Positions 10,890 through 21,350 of a stretch of 64,000 nt of DNA are shown here, one piece after another. The stretch's first letter is position 1. The number at the start of each line of letters is the position of its first letter. Location of the stretch: assembly GCF_003265705.1 (NCBI RefSeq), contig NW_020312849.1, positions 96,824-160,823 on the forward strand, read 5' to 3'. This DNA is from Callorhinus ursinus. Taxonomy: Eukaryota; Chordata; Mammalia; Carnivora; Otariidae. Below the pieces are notes generated by a model. That model searched no databases. It worked only from the letters and a program-made list of their open reading frames with translations, and was not told the origin of the DNA. The translations under genes and the position numbers were made by a program.

Positions 10890-12338
10890 CTGAACGATTT
10901 GCTTCATGTTGTTAATGGCATGACAGTTCACCTTTTGAAGCCTAGCCCATGATAAGATCAGATCTCTTACTCCTGTTCTCTCTGCCTTTAGCTCTTTTCT
11001 CTACACCCCACTCTCCCAATTTATTTCATTCCCTACTTTCCTGAAATTTCTTTCCCCTGAATGTCAGATTCTTGGCTTTCTGCTCTGACTATTCTTATTT
11101 AAGTTTCCCTTATTAGTTAAACTCAACCAGCACAATAGAAAGCCTCTTTGGATTCAATGGAAATTGTCCCTCTTTTGTTAACAAAGTCGGTTGTTAAGCG
11201 CTGCTAGTTGGGAGAGGAATTTCAAGTGCTTAAAGCTCTGTGAATGTACCAAGAACTATTCATTGGGGTAGTTCTCTTCCAGGATTAAGAAAACAGCAAA
11301 TCATACCTAAGAACAGTTCCAAATAGCCTCATTCTCATGGTGTTGGGATCTGCTGGGGAACAATGGTGGGCTTTGATGAGTAGCTCTTGTGAGAACCACT
11401 AATGAAAGGACTCACTCCAGGCATAAGTCCCTCCAGGATTCAGCACATGGTTGAAGCCTCTCATAGGCCTTGGTGAGGGCCAACACATTAAGCAGGGAGA
11501 ACAATGGCTTTTCCCAATGGTGCAATGTTGCACATTACCTGTCTTCCCTGAAAGCAGCAGATACACTAGCCCTAATGGATTTTATGGCTGAGGTTTGAGA
11601 AGTTCTTTGAAAATAGGGTGAAAAACCTGGGCATATTTATGCCTTCCAAGGGGAAGCTCCAGAAGATTTATTCAAGCAAGGAGAGGACACAGCTGATCTA
11701 CAGCTGTTAATTCTACCTCTCCCACACTGGGAAAAGATTTCCCTCCAACTAAATATCTAGAAACCTTCCATCTGCTCTTCCAGATCCACACCATATCCAC
11801 TCTCCAAGCCTTCTCCAAACTGAGCTTTCCCAGAACCTGTATGAATCACATCTTCCAGTTCTCTTGCCCTTATGCTTTCTGTTGGGTTCACCTGGTGGGG
11901 TGCACTGCAGGAGAAATTTGAGGGAAGGAGGAGTGCAAAATCAGGGAATACATTTTCTCAGCTCCCTCTCTGTGACTATGCCCCTCTCGTGAAGGTCATA
12001 GCTCCCCTCAGTGACCTTCTCTATGCAGCATTTTCTGGCTGAGTTTAGAAAATGCTCCCTTCCCTGGCATGTACAAACTTAGTTCTTATTAGCCTGTTCT
12101 CAGAACCCCTTGTGGCTTCCCTATACACTGCCCACACCTTGATAAATAATCCCTTAAGACATTCTCTCAGATCCCAAATTCAATTTTTCTGCCTGGATCT
12201 ATCATTTCTGGAACCTTGACCAAAAAACACTTGATTCAAAAGTTAAGATTCATGGGTTTGAATATTTTCAGATCCTCTGCCAATGAAGCTGTCTCCTGCT
12301 CCCCCGTGCTGCCTGTTTCAAGTCTGTCTAATAGTTGC
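10890..12338. other. No recognisable feature
   Basis: About 1.4 kb without a repeat family that I can name. It lies between LTRs, but I find no protease, reverse-transcriptase or envelope-like frame, and long ORFs are absent. Confidence 0.45.
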
Positions 12339-12893
12339 TGTGGGGACCCACTTGGAACCCTTGAGCTGGTATGACGGTTATTGAAAGCTGAGGGCATCTG
12401 AGATTCAACAGATGCAGAAAGAAGCCTTCTTGGAGCTTCCCTTATCTGACTAAACGCAGGACCTTATGAGAAATGAAAAATGCCATAAATTCCCTCCTCA
12501 GGGTAGCTTCTACTCCCAGGAGAGAGCCCAAGAGTAAGCCTACCATAAATTCCTCTCCAGGAGAGTTTTATGGCTCTGAAGAAGAAAGACCACTTATATG
12601 TATATAATCACACATTTTCACAAACTCTCTTATCTCCAGTTTGTTCTAAAAACCCATTTGTCTTTCCTAAAGAAACCTTTTGTCCTTTCGTAGAAGCTGT
12701 TTCTTCCCTCACTCATTCCTTTTCCCTACTAAGTTAGATGTATAAGCCTTAAACTTTAACTCTTTAAGGAGCCAGCTCCTGGGTGCATACAGATAAACCT
12801 TTTTCTCCTGTTAACCTGTCTTTTGTCAGTTTAATTTGCAGACCCCAGACACTGAACATGAGCGGGTAGAGGAAAAAGTTTTTCCTCCTCTGT
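12339..12893 (+). mobile_element. Probable LTR of a different ERV family
   Basis: It begins tgtggggacccacttggaac. Its 3' part reads like an LTR R/U5 region: gtgcatacagataaaccttt, ctgttaacctgtcttttgtcag, tttaatttgcagaccccagac and ggtagaggaaaaagttttt. A near repeat lies inside it (gccataaattccctcctcagg near 12482, accataaattcctctccagg near 12542). The ends and the target-site duplication are not resolved. The family is not identified. Confidence 0.55.
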
Positions 12894-13374
12894 AGTGCCT
12901 TAGCTGAGGCACATTTTTCTTTTTAAATGGAACATAGCAGTCCTCATCTTTGGAGAGAATCCAAAGCTACAAGGTATTCAAATGTGATTAGCACTCAATA
13001 AAGATGATTTTGCTGCTATAATCATAAGATTTGAAGAGTGAACTGAAGAGTTTTAGAAAGAAATATGGGCAAGTAGCTCTGGGAGTATTTTGTGTTAGAA
13101 CACGGCTTTTTTTTTTCACTTTAAAGTACTCTCCCATTTTGCTTTTCATACAATCTCTAGAATGTTATGACACCAGGATTAATCCGGAACCTTAGGAAGT
13201 AAATTAGTCTCTCTGTTCTTTTCCCCTCCATTTTGCAGTCTTTTTCTATGCCAAAGGAAATCCAACTCATTAGCTCAGGCTGACTACAGACTGTAAACCT
13301 CTGTTCTAAAAATCACTGTTTTGGGGTAGTTAGTCCCAAAACATGCAGAAATTTGCCTCATCAAGAGTAGTCTA
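12894..13374. other. No recognisable feature
   Basis: Unassigned sequence. Confidence 0.45.
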
Positions 13375-13571
13375 GGGGCACCTGGGTGGCTCAGTTGGTT
13401 GGGCGACTGCCTTTGGCTCAGGTCATGATCCCAGGGTCCTGGGATTGAGCCCCAGTAGGGCTCCCTGCTCAACAGGGGGCCTGCTTCTCCCTCTGCCTCT
13501 GCCATTCCCACTGCTTGTGCTCTCCTGCTCTCTCTCTGCCAAATTAATAAATAAAATCTTAAAAAAAAAAA
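13375..13571 (+). mobile_element. Can-SINE, sense, with 12-bp target-site duplication
   Basis: The body runs from ggggcacctgggtggctcag to poly-A. The flanking duplication aagagtagtcta is at 13363-13374 and 13572-13583, exact. Confidence 0.97.
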
Positions 13572-13583
13572 AAGAGTAGTCTA

Positions 13584-14459
13584 ATTAGCCACACTGAAAC
13601 AAAATTGTCTTTTGGATGAATAATAGTGTATAAGGGAATCTGCTGTTAATTCTTTTGGGACAATGACTATTTTTGATAGTTTCATGGCACTAAAATGTAC
13701 ATACTACATTCAATAACTACACTATGGATCTCTAGAGATATTAGCCCTGTTATCAGGGTGCTGGGAATGTGAGGTGAGTCAGCTACTTCCAGCCATGATT
13801 ACAACCTCAGACCTTATTGTGGCCACCATCCAAATACAGAGGATTTGGGAAAAATAAAACAACAAAAAAACCAAACATAGAATAAGCATGGGCTAATTTC
13901 TGTCTGTCACCTTTTGGGTAAAGAAAAGAAGTTAATCATATCCAGAGCTCAGACTATAGTAACCGTCTACTTTCCTACCCAGAGTATTTTTCAAATTATA
14001 GGAAAACATTTGCTTTTGAAATCCATCACATTCAATTGTTTTCAGATTACAAGGAGACATCAATCAGCTGTTTTTATCAGTGGCTAAAGCCCCCATACCT
14101 ATCTAAGAAGCTGTTAAATGCAAGATCATTGGGAATACCAAGGTTTAAACCAAAAGTTTTCCAAGTTTAAAACAAAAACTTCTAGTATCTTCCTCTACCC
14201 ATATTTTAGGAAATTACTGAAAAGTTTCCTGGAAAGAGCTTAACCTGCACTCTACTGTGAGGTCCTCAAAGGCTACTGTTATGTGCTGACACTGGGGATC
14301 CGGGAAGAAAAAGAGAGGAAGAGAGGACATTTAGGGTTCAGCATTTGTGTTTTAATTCTCCTGAATTCCAACAGAATGCTACATGGATTTAGAGTTAGCT
14401 CAAAGTTTTTTGGTTTCCAATAAAAGGTTGAGGGAACCCTCTGAACGAATGGCTTGAGA
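13584..14459. other. No recognisable feature
   Basis: Unique-looking sequence without repeat or coding signals that I can support. Confidence 0.45.
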
Positions 14460-14685
14460 GCTAAAAAATGATTCCAGAGGGCTAAGAGAACATGAAGATC
14501 TGAGCAAACATGGTGTCTTAAAATTAGCTACAGGTTTTCACTGACTTACAGTCAAGGTCAATTCTTCTGACTTTTGTAAATCTTGGTCATCCTTGCTACT
14601 GGCTCCCTATCATATTATATAGATGATTAGGTTCTGAAGATGAGTCAAGCGTAGTAAAAATGTTTTGCTTTTGGATGTATTTGAG
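14460..14685 (+). repeat. Local repeat copy B
   Basis: This is the uninterrupted partner of the repeat at 9306-9664, in the same orientation about 5.1 kb downstream. Homology fades before 14460 and after 14685. Confidence 0.75.
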
Positions 14686-17669
14686 ATTCATTAAATGGTG
14701 GATCTTATCCTTGTTCATATATTTATATTAACTTTATGGCTGTAGCACTTTGATTTGGGCCTAGGGTAATTTCTATCCTATAAAAAAACCATTGCTCCAC
14801 TCATATTCAATTAAAAACCTAATAGATAACTGGATGCTCCTTCTAAACATTTTGCCCATTTTTGGGGGGGATAAGCTGCAAATCTGGATTTTATACATAG
14901 TCTGTGACTAGTAATTATGTAGTTGTGATAGATATTTGATTAGAACGTGGTTAGGATTTTATTGTTTCAGCAATTACAGACTTATGCCAGGTACTTGGAA
15001 AATATGTATTTCCATAAATGACTATTTTGAGAACTGTCTCTGTTAATCTTATTTAGGTTTCAGGAATTTGGGGTGACCCTTCTTCAAGCAGCACTGCAGT
15101 TTCTCATTATCTTTAAGTGAACAGGTAGCTGAAAGGGTGGCATAGGACACTGAAGATGGCAGGAACAGATTATAGGAGGATATTGGATTTAATAACTCAC
15201 TTTTTTCTTGTTTAACATATTCCAAATTCAATAAAAAATGTCATCTTGCTGAATCAAAAATGTGTGTGTGGAGAGTGGCTCAAAATTTGCTTTGCAAATG
15301 GATGCTTGAGAAAATCCCCAGAAACTCCAGCATCGATATAAAAATGTTTTTCCTTCTTATGAGGACGGGAGTCGTAATAGATTATGACCGCCATTCGTAC
15401 TCAAGGCAAGAGAAAGTCACTGCAACCTTTCTGAATAGTTGCCTAAGGGAAGGCAGACAGAACACAGGCACACCCTCTGCTTGAAGCCTCTTTGTTTGGC
15501 TTCCTTTTGTATCAAAAAGATTGGCTTTCACCCTAGGAGAGGTTGTAATTGGATTTTAGCATGAAAGGAGGTTGTAATTAGATTTCTCAGCAGGTCTACA
15601 AGTTCTGTCTCTGGAAAAACAAGGAAAAGGGCCTGGATATCCTTTCCTCTAGCTGGGAAAGTAGCCCAGCTGAGCCCAAAGGGACTGGACTAAAGGCACA
15701 GGAAAAATAGGCCATGCGTGTGTCAGCCACCCCTGACTGATGGAGCTATGTCAGCTCTGGCCTCTAGGACCAGTGTCCTGTCCTTTAGATGGAGGGTGGA
15801 AAGCAGTGCATGTGATAGCTAAATATGGCTTGGATGCTGCTTTGGTAGGGAATATTTCTGAGTGGAACCCTCTGACTCTTGGTCTATCTCCTGATGTCCA
15901 GAAATTTCTATCTCTTAGAGAAGGGAAGGGAGCCTAAAGTTTGGCAATCCCTAGAATGTCATTCTCCAGCTAGATTTAGGAGTGAACTTACACAAACTAC
16001 CAGAATATATTTTGGGTACTCTAATTCATTATGAGTTCTTATTTGTGATTGGTTGCATTTCAGTTTCTAGGATATATTCTAGGAAGTTTAAATTAGAATA
16101 AGATTGGGTCACAGTAGACTTTTGTATCTGATTTCTTTTCAGTTTCTGTAGTTTTGTAGGACATTCGTTCACTTGTTTCATTTGAAGTACTAATTTAAAT
16201 TTAAACTTAAAAAGGTAAATCGTGTTTTTGAAGTTCTGCATGTTCTCTTGCTGCTTAAATCTACCTATTCTAACCATCTCTCTCCACTGGGCACTCCTTG
16301 TGTCACTATACACCTCTTCTCTCTTTTTATCTACCTTTTCTTTTCTCTTAAGCAATAACAAGCTGGCTGACCACTGCACTAGTGTAAACAGGTATCCATT
16401 CCTCTAAGGAAGGAACAGGCTTGGAGTCCATTCTTTTCTGTCTCTTCTAGTGGCCATGTAAATAACTCCTTGGAAATTTTAGTGCTGGCAGTTATTGTTT
16501 GAAGTGAATTTCCCTCATGTTGCCTGGAGTTCCGCAGGCAGCTGAGCTGCCCTCTCTCCCCCTAGAGGCTCCTTCGCAGGCAGCTTCAGCCAAACTTAAA
16601 AGTTCTCCCCCTCCCTTCTAGGCCAAGGAAACTAAACAAACCTTCCTTTAACATTTTTGGTTTTCAGGGCAGATTATGACTATTGATCTGTTCATCTTAC
16701 CTTGTCTAAAGTCCAACAAACTGAGAAAGACACCCCATATATCCTAGAAAAAAGAGGTTTGCTTTGACTGTGTTCCTTATTTTATTTTTCTTCTTACTAC
16801 TGGCGTATTGTTTCTTAGACCATGTATATCCATGCTTCTAAATAAGGCCAGGTAGATCTTCTGCTGAATTCATTTATGTCAGAGGAAGACTGTAGGCTGC
16901 TATTTTTAGTAATTATTATAACTATGGAAAATTTTCCTTTCAGGGAAATGTAGTAAACAAAATGATTATCCTAGGATTTTCATAATCAAACTGAAACAGA
17001 CCATTTTCCTTCACCCTGTCTTTACAAGATAGCCAAAGGCTTTGTTATTAGAGAGGAAACCCTTCAGTCACCCTTCAGTCATTTCAGCTGACATCCGCAT
17101 ATGGTCACCTGATCCAGAGTTAACACTGATGCTTCAGGGCTTTTAAGGTATTAATGAGTCTCTTGGGAGAGCTCTGTAGCTTGACATTAGGGTTATCTGA
17201 AGGATTACAAAAAAGATGCTCTTCTATTTTGAGTTCTCTCCTGAGTTACCATCTACATCAAGGTGTCCTAGCTCTGTGAATGATACAGATTTTCTGGAGC
17301 TCTGACCTTCAACTGGCTGTCATTTTTTCTAACCCAACCTACTACCACGTGGGGCCGACTAAGAGATAAACATGGTTAATGCCAGTTGGGGCATTGAGTC
17401 TAACCAGAATTTGACAGAGACGGTAAAGATACACATTAAATATGAATCAAGCAGAGGATAAAAACACTTAGTGCTCAGGCAAAAGGGCATCATGGAGAGA
17501 GTTGCTTAGGATTTGCATCTCCTGTTGCTCTGCTCTTTGCTCTCCCAGGAGCTGGCCTTCTCTCTGTTCCTCAAATAGCCCATGATCCCACTTGCTACAG
17601 GGTCTTTGCACAAGGTGTCACATTCAGAATTCTCTTGCCAGCTCCCATTCACCCCAACTACCACCACCC

Positions 17670-17670
<1 letters not shown>
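14686..17670. other. Long repeat-poor segment, nothing firmly recognised
   Basis: About 3 kb without a TE that I can name. Near 15538-15590 a word is repeated (gaggttgtaattggatttt, then gaggttgtaattagattt). A 116-codon antisense ORF at 16029-16379 is Lys/Gln-rich and shows no domain that I recognise. A sequence such as tttcttttcagtttctg (near 16131) resembles a splice acceptor, but no exon can be supported. Confidence 0.4.
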
Positions 17671-17712
<42 letters not shown>

Positions 17713-17733
17713 GCACGCACACAAGCACACACA
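17671..17733. repeat. (CA)n microsatellite
   Basis: About 19 uninterrupted AC units are followed by an interrupted tail (gcacgcacgcacacaagcac). It is likely polymorphic in length. Confidence 0.97.
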
Positions 17734-18235
17734 GAGACACCAGAGAGTAAAACCGATTTAGCTTCAGATCAGGGAAAGCCGTCACTGACTTTCCGCAGGG
17801 GTCAGGCTCCTTACATACTTTCTTAGAACGAAGGTGCTTTGTCCTTTTAACACTTATTTCAGCATATAATTATATATACTACATATTCAAATATACTGTG
17901 AATTTTTCACCCCCCAGAATTATGCTATGAAAAGGAGGGACTTGCCTTATATTTTAGTGCTTCCGAGATCTCTCACATTAAAGACCACTGTCTCAATGAC
18001 TTCATTTTGAACAACAAAGTGCCATTTCAGGAAAACAGCCTGAAATGATCTCAAGCAATGCTCATTTTTGTCATGCTTAAGGCGGTCATCTTGACAATAA
18101 AAAAGGAGATAAAGATATTTCAAGCAGATGTGGTAATTATTCTTGAGGTATGATTTCATTATTGCAAGTGTTGGAACTGCAGTTTTAGAAAACCACACTT
18201 TATAGACTCAAGTGGTCTCAAATAAGTCCTTCTGA
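17734..18235. other. No recognisable feature
   Basis: Unassigned sequence before the LTR. Confidence 0.45.
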
Positions 18236-18803
18236 TGTGGGGAACAAAGGCAAAAGAGAAATTAAATTTCCTTACTACCTACAGCCCATTGACAAGTCCC
18301 TGAAACAGGCAGACTGACACTCCTCTAGGGACTCAGCTGCCTAGAGGTTAATACTTTGCTAAGGGCAAAAGGCGATCTTAGCCCGACCCCCCAGGATCCT
18401 GTAAGTCTACTTGAACACGCAAAAATTCCTTTGGAAACTTCCTTTATCTCTACCCGCCAAGACACCTGTTGGCAATCATCCCCCAAGCACGGGACCCACC
18501 GATATACACCTGAAGGGACTCACGACTGAGACTTTGCTTTTACGAAACAGTAAGAATAAATGACCTTTTCCTAACAATAGCTGGCCCCCTCAAGGTCCTG
18601 GAAACCTTGTTTTCAAAATACCTGGGAGGCTTGCACTGTCCCTAACCCCCTCCCAGCCTCAAAGTACAGAAGCAGCCACTCGTCATGAGCCCACTGCAGC
18701 TCTTTCTGCCAAGGGCCCTGTCCCTGTGCTTTCATAAAACCGCCTTTTTGCAACGAAGACGCCTCGAGAATCCTTTCTTGGCCGTCGGCTTTGAACCCTA
18801 ACA
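18236..18803 (+). mobile_element. ERV1-type LTR, no internal region seen
   Basis: It begins tgtggggaacaaaggc and ends gaaccctaaca, giving the TG...CA ends of an LTR. Near the 3' end lie agctctttctgccaaggg, ccctgtccctgtgctttc, a cataaa-type polyadenylation signal and cgcctttttgcaacgaagac, the R/U5 layout of gammaretrovirus-like (ERV1) LTRs. It is the longer relative of 9966-10345. I could not identify a matching 4-bp target duplication, and no viral genes flank it, so solo status is likely but not proven. Confidence 0.75.
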
Positions 18804-19614
18804 TCTTTCCTATATCACTTGAAAGAGGGCTGGGAAAAGCAATAAAGTAATTAATACATAGAGATCATTACCGTAGAAAGAGAATTTATGCATGGGGATC
18901 CAATTGGCAGCATTGGTAGATTTTTCAGAAGTGTGTTATAAACAACCTTCAGAGGACTGATGATGCACTAGTCTGTATTAGAAAATTACAGAGTGGATTC
19001 AGTGAGTAGATCTTAGGCATCCTAAGTATACATTACAATATACTATCCATTTGTGCATTTAGGTTGGCCAAAGACTTTGGCTGAGGATCTTTTCATTAGA
19101 AAAATAAAGATGGCTTTGTATTTGAGGTCACCTTGTGTTTGGGCATAAGCACTTTTTATTAATGTGATGATTTGTTGAAGGACAGTCTCCCTAACTACAC
19201 AGTGAGAGCCACCAGAGCACAGCCCCTCTCCGTACTCAGTCCTGCAGCACCTCTGGCATTTCTCATGACACAGAACACTGAATACTTGAGTTGTCTGAGA
19301 CATAAGATTACTTATTTTCATAATTGCATGGCATGGACAACACTGGAGAAACTAAAACAGAAATTTTAATATAAAGCATCTTAATGAAAGATAAGATTTT
19401 AGTAACCTTTTTTACTCTATTGTTAATCAAGATGATAATTTTCTTTATTCTTTATAAATGTAAAAAAAACCCTTTTCTTTTCTTTTTTTTTTCTCTTCAG
19501 ACATTCAAGGGTTCACATTTATACGATGATAATTCTGAGGCCTGTATTCATTACAGTTTACTCATTGGGAAATTCCAAGTTTTAAAAGAAGCTATTCCCA
19601 TCAGTTAGACATAC
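18804..19614. other. No recognisable feature
   Basis: Unassigned, AT-rich. Confidence 0.45.
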
Positions 19615-19745
19615 TGATGAAAAGTATTAAAAGAACTACTACTTACTGAGCACTTTCACCCATTGTTTCAGTTGATCCTACAACAATCTTATGAATTAGC
19701 TGTTATCCTCATTTAACAAGTAGGGGAAACTGAGGCCTGGCAAGC
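19615..19745 (-). mobile_element. MIR SINE relic
   Basis: cttactgagcactttcaccc, cagttgatcctacaacaatc and ggggaaactgaggcctggca are the antisense MIR signature. Confidence 0.7.
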
Positions 19746-19764
19746 CGAATAGTCAACCTTGACC

Positions 19765-19900
19765 ACTGGTCAGACATTGGAATAAGAGCCTTACAGACAC
19801 TATCTCATTAAATTCCCACAACAGTTTTATGACTCTTATCATCTCTGTTTTACAGATGAGAAGACAGAGGCAAGGAGTGGATAAGATAAAAGACTAGAGA
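19765..19900 (-). mobile_element. MIR SINE relic
   Basis: tctcattaaattcccacaac, ctgttttacagatgagaaga and cagaggcaaggagtgg follow antisense MIR order. It directly follows another antisense MIR. Confidence 0.65.
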
Positions 19901-20894
19901 GTGCCAGGATGTGAGCCCAGGCAGCCTGCCCCAGGATCCCCCTGGATAACCACTCTACTGTGGTGCATCGGGAAGATGGGAGTAGCCAGTGGGAACTTGG
20001 AAAATGGATTTATTCCAGGCTGTGCAGTATGTGCTATGAAGGGAGGTTATTTCTATCTTTTTTCTTTTGCCTTCCCAGGTGTTTTCCCCCTGCACTCCAG
20101 AGGAAACTGGTCACTGTTTTAGTAGCTTTCTTGTTCATTCTCTTAGCACCTATTCATTGAATCTCTAAAGGAAACATTTAGCTACTACAATGGGTGTACA
20201 TAAGTTGGTTGCATAAGAGGAAGGAAGCAAGCCGGGGCTGGAGACTTCATTTCTAAAGAAGGATTCTAGAGCCGACTAAGAGTTACTTCACAGAGTGGGT
20301 CATGAAACTCCAGTCTCTCTATGCCCTTTCATTGCTATGACGACCGGGGGGGGGTGGGGGGCCTCCTGCTACATGTGGCCAGAAAAAGCAGTGGATGTTT
20401 CAATGCGAGGAGTGTAGGCGAGAGGTTTAAAAAAAAACAAAAAACAAAACCCAAACCCTTTCATTTGAATTTCAGTTAGAAAGGAAAAAAAACACCCCCA
20501 GAGCAAGTCACAACTCCTATTCTTCCCTTTAGAAAAGGTAAGAAAGGAGAAATGTTGGGGGCCTTCTTCGCTGTCCAACTAGGCCAATAAAACAGAACTG
20601 GCTGCAAAGCAGCATTTCGTCTCTCTCTCTTAATGGCAATCTGCAACAGAAAACTCCCCTTGGTTTCATTTGACTTGGCCATTAAGAAGCAACTAATTGA
20701 TAAAGGAGTAAAAGACTGACGGTAATCAACAGGTCATGTTGAACCACTCCCCCCACCCCCCCAGGGGAATACAGTAGAATCAGACTTATTTTTCCATTTC
20801 TTTGGGTAAAAAAAGACAATTCAAAGAATATTTCCTTCTTGATCCCCAATTTCGTTAGCAGAAAAATAATTTCCAGTGCATAACCAAACACTTT
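19901..20894. other. No TE recognised; G-run at 20345-20361
   Basis: About 1 kb without a named repeat. The run ccgggggggggtgggggg near 20343 is a potential G-quadruplex site. Otherwise nothing is assigned. Confidence 0.45.
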
Positions 20895-21080
20895 CTCATG
20901 GCATGCCCCTCTGCCAGGTGCTATTCTTGGTATTTAAAAAAATCTCATTTAATTCCTACAACAACTGCATTTGTGGGTATTATTACCACTACTTGCTTAA
21001 TAGATGGGTAAACTAAGAGACCTTGAGGGAAAACCTATAGGAAATTCCCTTCTTACAGAGTTCTAGTTGGGACTTACAGG
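20895..21080 (-). mobile_element. MIR SINE relic
   Basis: gccaggtgctattcttggta, tctcatttaattcctacaac and gatgggtaaactaagagacc are in antisense MIR order. Confidence 0.65.
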
Positions 21081-21102
21081 TAGGGTAGTGTTTTCATATT
21101 AA

Positions 21103-21138
21103 CTGATTGATTGATTACTTGATTGATTGATTGATTAC
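21103..21138. repeat. (TGAT)n simple repeat
   Basis: Interrupted tetranucleotide repeat: two blocks of tgat units separated by tactt. Confidence 0.9.
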
Positions 21139-21350
21139 TTCATATGCACCAGGCCTAGCTGTTTTCTTGACTTAATATCACCACAAATCTCTGAGGTGGC
21201 AACCAATTTTATGATCCTCACTTCCACAAGTGAGGGGACTGAGGCTCAAAGAGTCATTTGCCCCAAGTCACAGAGCCTAGTAAAGCCCAGATATAAACCA
21301 GGTCTGTATGTTTCCAGAGCCCCTGATCTTACTCACTTTATTACACCATT
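21139..21350 (-). mobile_element. MIR SINE relic
   Basis: catatgcaccaggcctagct, aagtgaggggactgaggctc, agtcacagagcctagtaaag and cagatataaaccaggtctgt: a long antisense MIR, among the best preserved here. Confidence 0.75.

Noticed and set aside
9306..14685. A provirus bounded by the two local repeats as LTRs
   Set aside because: The repeats lack TG...CA ends and polyadenylation signals, and the interval holds unrelated LTRs but no retroviral gene sequence.
16029..16379. 116-codon minus-strand ORF
   Set aside because: It has biased Lys/Gln/Asn composition, no known domain and no supporting splice or start context. It is typical of chance openness in AT-rich DNA.
17671..17733. CRISPR-like regular repeat
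   Set aside because: It is a dinucleotide microsatellite in a vertebrate genome. There are no spacers.
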